Shown: one piece after another, positions 42,044 through 50,282 of the stretch
How positions within the stretch are numbered: position 1 is the first letter of the stretch
Layout: each line of letters opens with the position of its first letter
Assembly (NCBI GenBank): GCA_038116915.1
Contig: JAYOEU010000001.1
Location: 62,001-126,000 of the forward strand
Source: JADHLJ01 sp038116915
GTDB lineage: Bacteria; Pseudomonadota; Alphaproteobacteria; Thalassobaculales; Thalassobaculaceae
Length of the DNA stretch: 64,000 nucleotides
Direction: 5' to 3'
The notes under the pieces: generated by a model
What the model saw: the letters and a program-made list of their open reading frames with translations, nothing else
Database searches by the model: none
Told to the model about the DNA's origin: nothing
Program-made: the position numbers and the translations under genes

Positions 42044-42910
42044 CTATTCCGCTGCTTGGCCGGGCTTCGCGCCCTGATAGTAGACCTTGCGCTGCATCGC
42101 GTCGGCCTTCTGGTGCAGCGCCACGGCGGCGGGGTCGAAATCGCTCGCCGGTTCGGGCTCGAGCTCGAAATGACCGAACGGATCCTTGCCGCGCACCAGG
42201 GAGGCGGAATCCCAGTCCGCAACCACCTGACGTGCCGTTGGCGGGATGTAGCGGATGCCGATGCCGATGCGGCGGTCGGCGCTCCGGTTGGCGTAGCTGG
42301 CATGCGCCAGGCGATAGTCGAAAACCGCGGCCTCGCCCGGTTGCAGTTCGAGATTCACCGCCTTGGCCTCGTCGATCCCGTTGATGGTCTGGCCCCGGGT
42401 CAGCATGTTGTCCTCGGCCCAGGTATCGACATGCTCAAGGGCCGCCTGCTTGTGCGAGCCGGGCAGGATGCGGATGCAGCCGCTCTCGACGGTCGCCGGC
42501 GACAGCGCCAGCCAGACCGAAATCAGATCGTCGGTCTCCACGCCCCAATAGTTGCTGTCCTGGTGCCAGGAGACGTATTTCGGCGAACGCGCCTCCTTGA
42601 TGAACCAGTGGGTGGTCCAGCAGAGGATGTCGGGTCCGATCAGATCCTCCACCATGTCGAGAATGCGGGGATGGCGGATGACGTCGGCGAGGCATTTGAA
42701 CAGCAGATGGCTCTTAAAGCGATAGGAGCCCTGGAACGGATCGCCCGGACGCGGGCGGTTCTCGGTAAAGATGGGCCCCCGTTCGGCCTCGAAGCCCTCG
42801 ATCGCGGCGCGCAGGGCTGCGGCCTGTTCCGGCTCGAGAACCCGCACCGGCGCATGCGCCCCGGTCGCGCGGTATCCGGTGATCGCGTCGTCGGAAAGCA
42901 CCTTGCCCAT
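42044..42910 (-). CDS. Phytanoyl-CoA dioxygenase (PhyH)-family protein (second of three)
   Basis: A 288-residue PhyH dioxygenase: H-x-D in YVSWHQDSNYWG (near 118), distal His in YRLAHASYANRSADRRIG (near 204), 2OG-binding Arg just after, and the typical CIRILPGSHKQAAL segment. Domain length is close to the EctD/PtlH type. RBS GAGGAGA lies six bases before the ATG. It lies tail to tail with the TauE/SafE permease. The substrate is unknown. Confidence 0.88.
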   Translation of the reverse strand: MGKVLSDDAITGYRATGAHAPVRVLEPEQAAALRAAIEGFEAERGPIFTENRPRPGDPFQGSYRFKSHLLFKCLADVIRHPRILDMVEDLIGPDILCWTTHWFIKEARSPKYVSWHQDSNYWGVETDDLISVWLALSPATVESGCIRILPGSHKQAALEHVDTWAEDNMLTRGQTINGIDEAKAVNLELQPGEAAVFDYRLAHASYANRSADRRIGIGIRYIPPTARQVVADWDSASLVRGKDPFGHFELEPEPASDFDPAAVALHQKADAMQRKVYYQGAKPGQAAE

Positions 42911-43005
42911 GGATCATCTCCTCGGCGGTGGGGCGGTTCGCGAAGTTTAAGGGGATGGCACGGAGCAAGGCAATTGCGGGCGGATGGGAGAATGACCGGG
43001 GCCCG

Positions 43006-44322
43006 TCAGAAGAAGCGCAGGCCGGCGGCCTCGGCGCCAAGGACAGCCTGGCGGAATTCCATGACCGAGAAGATTCCGCCGGTGACGATGGTGACTTCAT
43101 CCGCGGCCGGCGGATGTGTCTTCAATTCACGTGTCAGCTCCCCGGCATTCCCGTAGCGCCGCACGGTCGCCCGGGGATTGTGGGCGCGGATCTCGGCCTC
43201 GAGAACGGCCGGCGCGGTCCCTTTGTGCCGCGCGTTGAAAACCCGGAATGTGCTCCAGGCGTCGGAGAAGATCCGCGTGATCTCGTCATGCTTCTTGTCG
43301 CTGGAGATGCCGACGACCGCGGTGATCCTTTTGCCTGGGAACAGCCGCTTGGAGGTTTCGACGACCTCCCGAGCCGCGCCGGGGGTGTGGGCGAAATCGC
43401 AGTAGATCAGCGGAGCCTCGCAGAGCTTCTCGAACCGGCCGATCAGCCGGACACGCGAAAGCGCGTTGGTGAAGGCGTCCGCGATGACTTGAGGGCCCAA
43501 ATGACCCGGGCAGATCCTGCGAAACGCCTCGAACGCCAAAACGGCGTTGCGCGCGAAATAGTCCGCCCGGATCGCCGGGCGCCACGTCATGCCGATGGGC
43601 TCGCCGGCGGTCCGGAGCGTGACCGTCACCGTGCCATCCGCGTCGTGGGCGATGCTTGAAAGACCGGTAAGATCGTTCAGAACCCGTCCGTTCACCGCGG
43701 CGTATTCCCGGCAGAAGGTGTGCAGGTCCTCGCCCAGCCAACCGGTGACGACCATGCCGCCGGGCCCGAGGATATCCATCTTGTCGGCGGCGATTTCCTC
43801 GCGGCTGTTTCCCAGCACCTCGGTATGTTCGAGATCGACCGAGGTCAGGATGCTGATCGCGCCGCCGAACAGCCGGGTCGAGTCGAACCGGCCGCCGATG
43901 CCCGCCTCGATGACCAGGGCGTCGAGATCGTGGCGCAGGAAGAGATCGGCGGCGATCAGGGTCATCACCTCGAAGCCGCCGAAACCGGCCTCGCGCGCGG
44001 CGATCTTTTCAATGGCCCGAACCGACCGCTCCAGTTCCTCATCCGGGGCATCGGCGCCATTCAGCCCGAACCGTTCGTTCACCATCAGGTAGTGCGGCGA
44101 GGTGAAGCTGCCGGTCCTGAGGCCCGCCTCCTGGAAGGCGGCTTCCAGAATCCGCGTGGTGCTGCCCTTGCCGTTCGAGCCGGTGATGTGAACCACCGGC
44201 GGGAAGCCTTTGCCGTGCCGCGCCAGGAGACGGCCGAAGGCGTGCTTCATGCGGACCATGGCAAGCCCGCGCCCGGTCTTCGGATAGGACTGGATGAAGT
44301 CGAGAACCGGGCCGGCGCTCAT
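43006..44322 (-). CDS. Mur-ligase superfamily protein (FolC/MurE-like amide ligase)
   Basis: A 438-residue ATP-dependent ligase. The P-loop is VHITGSNGKGSTTRIL (near 45), as in FolC. The central domain has VIEAGIGGRFDSTRLF and the DLEHTEVLGNS motif. The C-terminal domain carries IYCDFAHTPGAAREVV, closer to the D-Y-A-H-T-P of MurE/CphA than to the D-G-A-H-N-P of folylpolyglutamate synthase, then VVGISSDKKHDEITRIF, which is FolC-like. It joins an amino acid to a carboxylate via an acyl phosphate. Its ATG overlaps the stop of the ATP-grasp gene, and no folate gene is nearby. FolC is the simplest annotation; a peptide ligase paired with the ATP-grasp protein is more interesting. Confidence 0.8.
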   Translation of the reverse strand: MSAGPVLDFIQSYPKTGRGLAMVRMKHAFGRLLARHGKGFPPVVHITGSNGKGSTTRILEAAFQEAGLRTGSFTSPHYLMVNERFGLNGADAPDEELERSVRAIEKIAAREAGFGGFEVMTLIAADLFLRHDLDALVIEAGIGGRFDSTRLFGGAISILTSVDLEHTEVLGNSREEIAADKMDILGPGGMVVTGWLGEDLHTFCREYAAVNGRVLNDLTGLSSIAHDADGTVTVTLRTAGEPIGMTWRPAIRADYFARNAVLAFEAFRRICPGHLGPQVIADAFTNALSRVRLIGRFEKLCEAPLIYCDFAHTPGAAREVVETSKRLFPGKRITAVVGISSDKKHDEITRIFSDAWSTFRVFNARHKGTAPAVLEAEIRAHNPRATVRRYGNAGELTRELKTHPPAADEVTIVTGGIFSVMEFRQAVLGAEAAGLRFF

Positions 44323-45314
44323 GTCTCGAAGGCCTTGGTGAGGATCTCCGTCCAGAGAGCGTCGAGCAGTCGGGTCTCGCCGAGGGTCTCCAGGGTTTTC
44401 AAGGTCGGATTGGCGTTAATCTCAAGCACATAGGGCGGTGCGTTCGGGCGGTCTGTCGCGGATACCAGATCGGTGGCCGAGACCCTGAGGCCGGTCGCCT
44501 CGAAGATCCTGGCGCAAAGCGCCGTCTCCTCGGCCCGGAACGTCGTTCGAAAGCCCGTGGCGGAGCCGCCGGAGGCGGCGTTCGCGGCCTCAGAGAACGC
44601 CAAGGTCTCGCCGGCACCCAATATGCTGGCGAGCGTGTAGTTCCGGTCGGCGAGCGCCGCGGCCAGCACCGGATTGTCGCGCGCCTGCGGCGGCAGGCCC
44701 TGGCCGAACGCGGCGGCATCAGCCCGGTCCAGCAGCGCCCCGATGCTGCTCTCCCCGTCGCCGGTGAGCGTGGCCGGCACTTTTTCGTAGTAATATTTCG
44801 GCACCCCGTCGATGGCGAACAGCCGGGCTTCCCGGCCGGGCAGATACTCCTGAACGACGGCGGTGTTGAACTCCCGCGCGATCACCTCGAATTGGTTTTC
44901 GAGCGCCCGGACGCCATCGACCGACCGCGCGTATTTGCCGCGCGAGCCCTCGTTCGGTTTGACGAAAACCGGAAACCCCAGCCGCTCGGCGAACGCGACG
45001 CCGTCCCGCCGGCCCAGCCCCTCGGGCCGCAGATCCGCGAACCTGTCGGACAGGAACACCAACTGTGAGCGCGGCGTCGGAACACCGATCTTCGTGAGCA
45101 GTTGATATGTGTGGGTCTTGTCGGACACCAGGTTCGCGATCGCGGCGCCGTTGAGCGGATACCCCGAAACATTGCCGGCCCCGACGAAGACGGATTTCGC
45201 CCCGTCGGAAATCCACAGCAGATAGCCGGAAAACGGATCAAGCTGCTCTGCGGCGAGCCCCAGCTTTTCCGCGATCTTCGCGGCATACCGGATGTTCAGA
45301 GGCAACTCATACAA
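44319..45314 (-). CDS. ATP-grasp ligase, cyanophycin-synthetase-like
   Basis: A 331-residue ATP-grasp protein. After an N-terminal domain (1-70) the grasp begins GAAIANLVSDKTHTYQLLTKIG (about 82-103), followed by PVFVKPNEGSRGKYARSV (glycine-rich ATP loop), VVQEYLPGREARLFAIDG and the Mg-binding YVLEINANPTLKTLE near 300. This layout resembles the ATP-grasp module of cyanophycin synthetase and glutathione-synthetase-type ligases. The start is TTG 45314, seven bases after GGGGAA. The stop overlaps the Mur-ligase start by four bases. Substrates are unknown. Confidence 0.75.
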   Translation of the reverse strand: MYELPLNIRYAAKIAEKLGLAAEQLDPFSGYLLWISDGAKSVFVGAGNVSGYPLNGAAIANLVSDKTHTYQLLTKIGVPTPRSQLVFLSDRFADLRPEGLGRRDGVAFAERLGFPVFVKPNEGSRGKYARSVDGVRALENQFEVIAREFNTAVVQEYLPGREARLFAIDGVPKYYYEKVPATLTGDGESSIGALLDRADAAAFGQGLPPQARDNPVLAAALADRNYTLASILGAGETLAFSEAANAASGGSATGFRTTFRAEETALCARIFEATGLRVSATDLVSATDRPNAPPYVLEINANPTLKTLETLGETRLLDALWTEILTKAFET

Positions 45315-45520
45315 GACACATTCCCCGGCGCGACGCGGCTTTCAGGTGATGCCTAACCGATAGCACGCACGCTTTTTCACGTCGCCGGGTTTTCGGGAGC
45401 GATAGGTGCTTATGGTGAAGTGGCCGGAGTGGTGGAGCTTTCCGGAAAAAGGCTGGAGCACTACGGCTTTCGCGGATTGCCGCGCAATCCACTTTCGCCT
45501 TCCAGCATCTCGAATGGGGT

Positions 45521-45542
45521 CGCGCTTTCTTGCGAAAGCGCG
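45521..45542 (-). terminator. Perfect hairpin abutting the tRNA-Val 3' end
   Basis: CGCGCTTTC/GAAAGCGCG forms a 9-bp stem closed (on the minus strand) by a GCAA tetraloop. It begins one base after the encoded CCA. There is no T tract. It may mark the transcript end or protect the precursor 3' end. Confidence 0.45.
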
Positions 45543-45543
45543 G

Positions 45544-45618
45544 TGGTGGGCGCGGCTGGGATTGAACCAGCGACCCCTCGCGTGTGAGGCGAGTGCTCTC
45601 CCGCTGAGCTACGCGCCC
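45544..45618 (-). tRNA. tRNA-Val (anticodon CAC)
   Basis: A complete cloverleaf on the minus strand: acceptor GGGCGCG/CGCGCCC, D arm with TAGCTCAGCGGGAGAGCA, anticodon stem CTCGC/GCGAG around loop CTCACAC (anticodon CAC), and T arm GGTTCAATCC. The CCA end is encoded (45544-45546). It reads GUG valine codons. Confidence 0.95.
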
Positions 45619-45802
45619 ATTCCGGTGGAGGCGGCAGATAGCGGTACCGGCGCGGGTCTGTCAAGCGGGGTGTGCCGCCCGCGCGCGACCAGCGCGCGGA
45701 TATCGCGGCGATATCATCTTCCGCGCGGGCTTTCCGGCTGTTCAGGGGCGCGGGAGGTGGCTAGTGTCCTTTGGTCTTGAAAGCATTTGTCGGGAGTTTC
45801 GG

Positions 45803-46822
45803 ATGGCCTTCCAGGTTGGGGTGATGTTGCGTGGCCAATACGCCTTCGGCGTCGACATGGCGGCCTGTGCCGAGGAACTGGTCGAGCAGGCCAGGATGGC
45901 GGACCGGCTCGGCTACGCCTCGATCACCAAGGGTTCGCACTACTCCACGCCGGACTATCAGGCGCTGCAGCAGCTTCCGGTGCTGGCCCGGCTGTCGGGC
46001 GAGGTGAAGAACGCGCGGCTCAACGCCGGCATTGTGCTGCTGCCTCTGCACAAGCCGCTGGATATCGCCGAGCAGCTCGCGACCATCGACATTCTGTCCA
46101 ACGGCCGGCTGATCTTCGGCGTCGGGATCGGCTACCGGGAGGTCGAGTTCCGGGCCTTCGGCACCACCATGAAGGACCGGGGCGCGCGCGCGACCGAGGC
46201 CTTGATCGCGATCAAGCGGCTCTGGTCCGAGGATGTGGTCTCGATGAAGGGCAGCCATTTCGAGCTTGATGAGGCGGTGTGCTGGCCGAAACCGATTCAG
46301 AAGCCCAATCCACCGATCTGGATCGGCGCCAACGCCAACGCAGCGCTGAAGCGTGCGGTGGAACACGGAGACTGCTGGTACATCAACCCGCACACCACCA
46401 TCGATACGCTGGAGGGGCAGGTCGAGGTCTACAAGCGCATGCTGGACGAGGCGGGCAAGCCGTTCCCGACCGAGTTCCCGATGCGCCGCGAGGCATTCGT
46501 CGCGCCGACCCGCGAAGAGGCGATCAAGCTCGCCGGTCCCTTCGTCTCCAAGAAATACGCCGCCTATCACGCAACCGGGCAAAGCAGCCAGCTCCCCGAG
46601 GGCGAGAGCCTTGACGGCGGCTTCGAGGAACTGGTCGGCGGCCGTTTCCTGATCGGCTCACCCGATGACGTGGCCGAGCAGATGATCGACATCAACAAGC
46701 GGCTCGGGGTGAACCACCTGATCCTGTCGATGGAATGGGCGGGCATGGAAAAGAACGTCGCCATGGACTGCATGCAATTGATGGCCGAGGAAGTGATCCC
46801 CCGGGTGAAGCAGGCGGTCTGA
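45803..46822 (+). CDS. Luciferase-like (LLM class) flavin-dependent oxidoreductase
   Basis: A 339-residue TIM-barrel enzyme of the bacterial luciferase/F420 superfamily. It has AEELVEQARMADRLGYASIT near the start, IDILSNGRLIFGVGIGYREVEF (D-x-x-S-x-G-R-x-x-x-G-x-G), the LWSEDVVSMKGSHFEL segment and PIQKPNPPIWIGANA. These bind reduced FMN or F420. ATG 45803 has CGGGAG seven bases upstream and fits the family N terminus. It is followed 28 bases later by an amidase on the same strand, likely one operon degrading an unknown amide or similar compound. Confidence 0.9.
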   Translation: MAFQVGVMLRGQYAFGVDMAACAEELVEQARMADRLGYASITKGSHYSTPDYQALQQLPVLARLSGEVKNARLNAGIVLLPLHKPLDIAEQLATIDILSNGRLIFGVGIGYREVEFRAFGTTMKDRGARATEALIAIKRLWSEDVVSMKGSHFELDEAVCWPKPIQKPNPPIWIGANANAALKRAVEHGDCWYINPHTTIDTLEGQVEVYKRMLDEAGKPFPTEFPMRREAFVAPTREEAIKLAGPFVSKKYAAYHATGQSSQLPEGESLDGGFEELVGGRFLIGSPDDVAEQMIDINKRLGVNHLILSMEWAGMEKNVAMDCMQLMAEEVIPRVKQAV

Positions 46823-46850
46823 GCGCGCAATCGCAATCGAGGAAGACAGC

Positions 46851-48260
46851 ATGTCCGAACCGCTCTGGAAGCTCGGAGCCGGCGAAACCGCGGCGCGGAT
46901 CGCCGCCAAGGAGGTCTCGGCAACCGAGGTGGTCGATGCGCATCTGGCGCGCATGGACCGGGTGAACCCGGCGCTGAACGCGGTCACGCGCGGCCTGCAT
47001 GACGAGGCACGGGCGGCGGCCAAGACGGCGGACGCCGCGGTCGCGAGCGGCGCGGCGCTGGGCCCGCTGCACGGCGTGCCGGTCACCATCAAGGACAATG
47101 TGGATATCGCCGGCCAGAGCAGCCCGAACGGCCTGCCGGCGCTGAAGGATCTGGTGGCGGATGCGAACTCGCCGGTCGTCGACAATCTGCTGAAGGCCGG
47201 CGCGATCGTCATCGGGCGCACCAACGCGCCGGAGTTTTCGCTCCGTTGGCACACCGACAATCCGCTGTACGGCGCGACGCTCAATCCCTGGAAGGCGGAC
47301 TGGACGCCGGGCGGCTCCTCCGGCGGGGCGTCCGCCTCGCTCGCGGCCGGGGTGGGGTGCCTCGCCCATGGCAACGATCTCGGCGGCTCTGTGCGTTATC
47401 CCGCCTATTGCACGGGGCTGGCGACGATCCGGCCGACCCAGGGACGCATCCCGGCCTTCAATCCGACCGCCAAGGAGGAGCGGCCGCCGCTGATGCTGCT
47501 GATGTCGACCCAGGGGCCGATCTGCCGGTCCGTCGCCGATACGCGTTTGGGTCTGGAGGCGATGGCAGGCAGTGATGCGCGCGATCCCTGGTGGGTGCCC
47601 GCGCCCCTGTCCGGGCCGAAACCCGGGGGGCCGGCGAAGGTGGCGCTGGTCATGAACCCGCCCGGCACGCCGGTTGAGCCCGAGGTGACCGACGCCCTGG
47701 AGCGGGCGGAAAGAATGCTCAGCCAAGCCGGATATCAGGTGGACCGGGTCGATCCGCCGGAGATCGCCCGTTGCGGCGAGGTCTGGGCCGGGCTGATCAC
47801 GGCGGAAACGCGGGCGATCATGGGCAAGGCGATGCGCCAGATCGGCTCGGCCGACATCGTGCGCTCGCTCGACCATTTCGAAAGCTTCGCGCCGGCGGTG
47901 GATCTCGCCGGCTATATGCGTCTGGTCGGGGAGCGCACGCGGCTGATCCGGGCCTGGATGCAGTTCCTGGAGCGCTATCCCCTCGTCGTCGGTCCGGTAT
48001 CGAACATACGGCCATTCAAGCCGAACGAGGATGTCGGCTCCCGCGCCGAGGTTGAGCGGATCTTCAGGGCGCAGGTTCTGATGGTGAGCGTGAACCTCCT
48101 GGGTCTGCCCTCGGTCGCGGTCTGTACCGGATTGCGGGACGGGTTGCCCGGCGGCGTGCAGATCATCGGCTCGCGCTATCGGGAGGATCTGTGTCTCGAC
48201 GCCGCCCAGGTGATCGAGGACGCGGCGGGGCGTGTGACGCCGATCGATCCGAGGGTCTAG
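46851..48260 (+). CDS. Amidase-signature family amidase
   Basis: A 469-residue hydrolase with the Ser-cisSer-Lys triad: Lys in VPVTIKDNVDIAG (near 80), cis-Ser in TPGGSSGGASASLAAG (near 154) and nucleophilic Ser in GNDLGGSVRYPA (near 178). It hydrolyses amides in the cytoplasm; GatA is excluded because GatB and GatC are absent. GAGGAAG precedes the ATG. The stop overlaps the opposing PhyH gene by four bases. Confidence 0.92.
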   Translation: MSEPLWKLGAGETAARIAAKEVSATEVVDAHLARMDRVNPALNAVTRGLHDEARAAAKTADAAVASGAALGPLHGVPVTIKDNVDIAGQSSPNGLPALKDLVADANSPVVDNLLKAGAIVIGRTNAPEFSLRWHTDNPLYGATLNPWKADWTPGGSSGGASASLAAGVGCLAHGNDLGGSVRYPAYCTGLATIRPTQGRIPAFNPTAKEERPPLMLLMSTQGPICRSVADTRLGLEAMAGSDARDPWWVPAPLSGPKPGGPAKVALVMNPPGTPVEPEVTDALERAERMLSQAGYQVDRVDPPEIARCGEVWAGLITAETRAIMGKAMRQIGSADIVRSLDHFESFAPAVDLAGYMRLVGERTRLIRAWMQFLERYPLVVGPVSNIRPFKPNEDVGSRAEVERIFRAQVLMVSVNLLGLPSVAVCTGLRDGLPGGVQIIGSRYREDLCLDAAQVIEDAAGRVTPIDPRV

Positions 48261-49096
48261 CCGCGCTGGCCGTCGATGATCACCGGAAAATTCTCCCCGT
48301 CCATCGGGTCACCGGTGCGCTTGGAGAGGTCGTGCAGCGGCTTGCTGGTCCCGGGCCGATCGTCATAGACCGCGTCGTCGCCGGTATAGCGCACAGTGTA
48401 GCCGCGTCGGCGCAGGTCGTTGCGCTGGTTGCCGCCGGCCCCGTGCACGGTCATGGCGTGGAAGACGTAAATGTCGCCCGGCTCGAGATCCCAGGTTACG
48501 ATGTCGAAAGCGGAGCGGTCGGCCTCGACATCCACCATCTTCTCATAGGCGGGATTGATGTCGTAGCCGGACTGCGGCCCCTTTGAGCCGGCGCCGAAAC
48601 TCTCTGGCTGGAACCAGCGGTTCCACTTGTGCGAACCGCGCACGAATTCCAGCGCGCCGGTCTCCGACGTCACCGGGTCGGGCGAGAACCAGAACGATAC
48701 CACCTGATAGCCGGTAACCGGCCAGTAGGGCTGGTCATTGTGCCAGCGGGTGCGGTTGACGGTGCCTGGTTCCTTCACGAACAACTGGTCGTACAGCAGG
48801 TTGACCTTGGACGACCGGAAGATCTGCTGGGCGATCTCCGCCAGACCCGACTCAAGGCAAAGCGAGCGGAATGCCGGGTCGTTCTGCCAGATTTTCAGGT
48901 TTCCGTGAAACTGTCCCCGGCCATCCTCGGGAACATACCCGTGGAAATAGGGGCCGGGCTTGGCGATGTCGCGTTCGATCGCATCCGAAAGCCGGTCCAG
49001 CCATTCTCGGTCCACCACGCGGCGCAGCACGATCGCGCCGTCCCGGTTATAGGCGTCGCGCTCGGCATTGGAGATTTGATACGAAACCTTGGCCAT
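48257..49096 (-). CDS. Phytanoyl-CoA dioxygenase (PhyH)-family protein (third of three)
   Basis: A 279-residue Fe(II)/2OG dioxygenase: H-x-D in NRTRWHNDQPYWPV (near 126), GALEFVRGSHKWNRW, and the distal His in FHAMTVHGAGGN (near 222) followed by Arg residues (RRRGYTVRYTGDD) for 2OG. ATG 49096 follows GGGAGA by seven bases; the frame extends upstream without family sequence. Together with the two at 40-43 kb this makes three divergent PhyH copies in 9 kb. The substrate is unknown. Confidence 0.87.
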   Translation of the reverse strand: MAKVSYQISNAERDAYNRDGAIVLRRVVDREWLDRLSDAIERDIAKPGPYFHGYVPEDGRGQFHGNLKIWQNDPAFRSLCLESGLAEIAQQIFRSSKVNLLYDQLFVKEPGTVNRTRWHNDQPYWPVTGYQVVSFWFSPDPVTSETGALEFVRGSHKWNRWFQPESFGAGSKGPQSGYDINPAYEKMVDVEADRSAFDIVTWDLEPGDIYVFHAMTVHGAGGNQRNDLRRRGYTVRYTGDDAVYDDRPGTSKPLHDLSKRTGDPMDGENFPVIIDGQRG

Positions 49097-49191
49097 GCCC
49101 GGATCTCCCGCTAGTCTTGGCTGTGCAGCATAGTGCGATAGTTTTCTCCTGGAAAAGCCATTCGCCGCAACCCGTTTGAAGGAATCAAGAC

Positions 49192-49680
49192 ATGACCAGC
49201 CTGACAGCAATGGCAGAGAAGGTGGGTGCGCTTCTGAAGGAGCGTAAGCAGACCGTCGCGGTCTCGGAATCCTCGACCGGCGGGTTGGTCTCGGCGGCGC
49301 TTCTGGCGATCCCCGGCGCCTCGGCGTATTTCATGGGCGCCGGCGTGATATACACGCACCGGGCGCGTGAGACCTTGCTGGAGATCGACTTCAACGACCA
49401 CCCGGGCATGCGGTCTTCCAGCGAGCCCTACGCGGCGCTGGCGGCGGCGACGATCCGGGGCCGGCTTGGCACCTTCTGGGGGCTGGCGGAGACGGGAGCC
49501 GCCGGGCCGACCGGCAACCGCTATGGCGACGCGTCGGGCCATACCTGCATCGCCGTCGCCGGGCCGGTCGAGCGGGTCCTGACCCTGGAGACGGGACTGA
49601 CCGACCGCGAGCGCAACATGTGGCTGTTCGCGGAGAAGACCCTGGCGACCCTGGAAGAGGCGATCCTGGCGGCGGATTGA
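49192..49680 (+). CDS. CinA C-terminal domain protein (PncC-type nicotinamide-nucleotide amidase)
   Basis: A 162-residue stand-alone CinA C-terminal domain: TVAVSESSTGGLVSAALLAI (catalytic Ser region), the FMGAGVIYTH stretch, and a late LAETGAAGPTGNRYGD with the G-x-A-G-P signature. PncC deamidates NMN to nicotinate mononucleotide in NAD salvage, but some family members are divergent, and this one has an altered middle (DFNDHPGMRSSSEPYA). AAGGAA precedes the ATG. Confidence 0.82.
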   Translation: MTSLTAMAEKVGALLKERKQTVAVSESSTGGLVSAALLAIPGASAYFMGAGVIYTHRARETLLEIDFNDHPGMRSSSEPYAALAAATIRGRLGTFWGLAETGAAGPTGNRYGDASGHTCIAVAGPVERVLTLETGLTDRERNMWLFAEKTLATLEEAILAAD

Positions 49681-49717
49681 CGCCTGCATTTCCCCTGATT
49701 TTGTTCGGAGAGACTGA

Positions 49718-50257
49718 ATGAGCCGGGTATTCGGAGATCTGAGGCAGCTTGGCTATGTCGTCAAGGACATCCACGCGGCGATGAAATACTGGCACGAGGT
49801 GAACGGCGTCGGGCCCTGGTTCTATATCGACAAGGTGCCGCTGGCGTCCTTCAGCTACAAGGGCCGGCCGTCGGCCTTGGAGATGTCGATCGCGCTGACC
49901 TTTTCCGGCGGCGCCCAGGTCGAGCTGATCCAGCAGCGCAACGACACGCCCTCGCTCTACAAGGATTTTCTGGATGCCGGCCAGGAAGGCCTTCAGCACG
50001 TCGCCTATTGGCCGGATGACTACGGGGCGGCGAAGGCGGCGGCGGCGGGTCAGGGGCTCACGGTGGGCCAGGAGGGCGACATCGCCGGGCGGGGCGGTTT
50101 CATCTACTACCAGACCTCCGGCCATCACGGCACCTGCATCGAATTTGCCGAGTTCAACGACTACCGGCGCTATCAGTTCACGGAGATGGAGCGGATCTGC
50201 CGGGCCTGGGATGGCGCCGACCCCATCCGCGAGACGCTTCCCGCGCTGAAGCCGTAG
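49718..50257 (+). CDS. VOC (glyoxalase/epimerase-like) family protein
   Basis: A 179-residue vicinal-oxygen-chelate protein: two beta-alpha-beta-beta-beta modules, the first opening LGYVVKDIHAAMKYWHEVNG, the second LQHVAYWPDDYGAAKAAAAG and ending GTCIEFAEFNDYRR. His in LQHVAYW and Glu in CIEFAE fit two of the metal ligands; the first is not obvious. The overall shape is like methylmalonyl-CoA epimerase/glyoxalase relatives. GGAGAG precedes the ATG. The substrate is unknown. Confidence 0.82.
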   Translation: MSRVFGDLRQLGYVVKDIHAAMKYWHEVNGVGPWFYIDKVPLASFSYKGRPSALEMSIALTFSGGAQVELIQQRNDTPSLYKDFLDAGQEGLQHVAYWPDDYGAAKAAAAGQGLTVGQEGDIAGRGGFIYYQTSGHHGTCIEFAEFNDYRRYQFTEMERICRAWDGADPIRETLPALKP

Positions 50258-50282
50258 CGGGAAGGGGCGCCGCCGCCCTCCC

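Noticed and set aside
45406..45780. Plus-strand 124-codon frame across the tRNA region (and a minus-strand 67-codon frame at 45461-45664)
   Set aside because: Both contain the familiar false translations of a tRNA gene (GLNQRPLACEASALPLSY and SSAGEHSPHTRGVAGSIP). They read through tRNA-Val and are not proteins.
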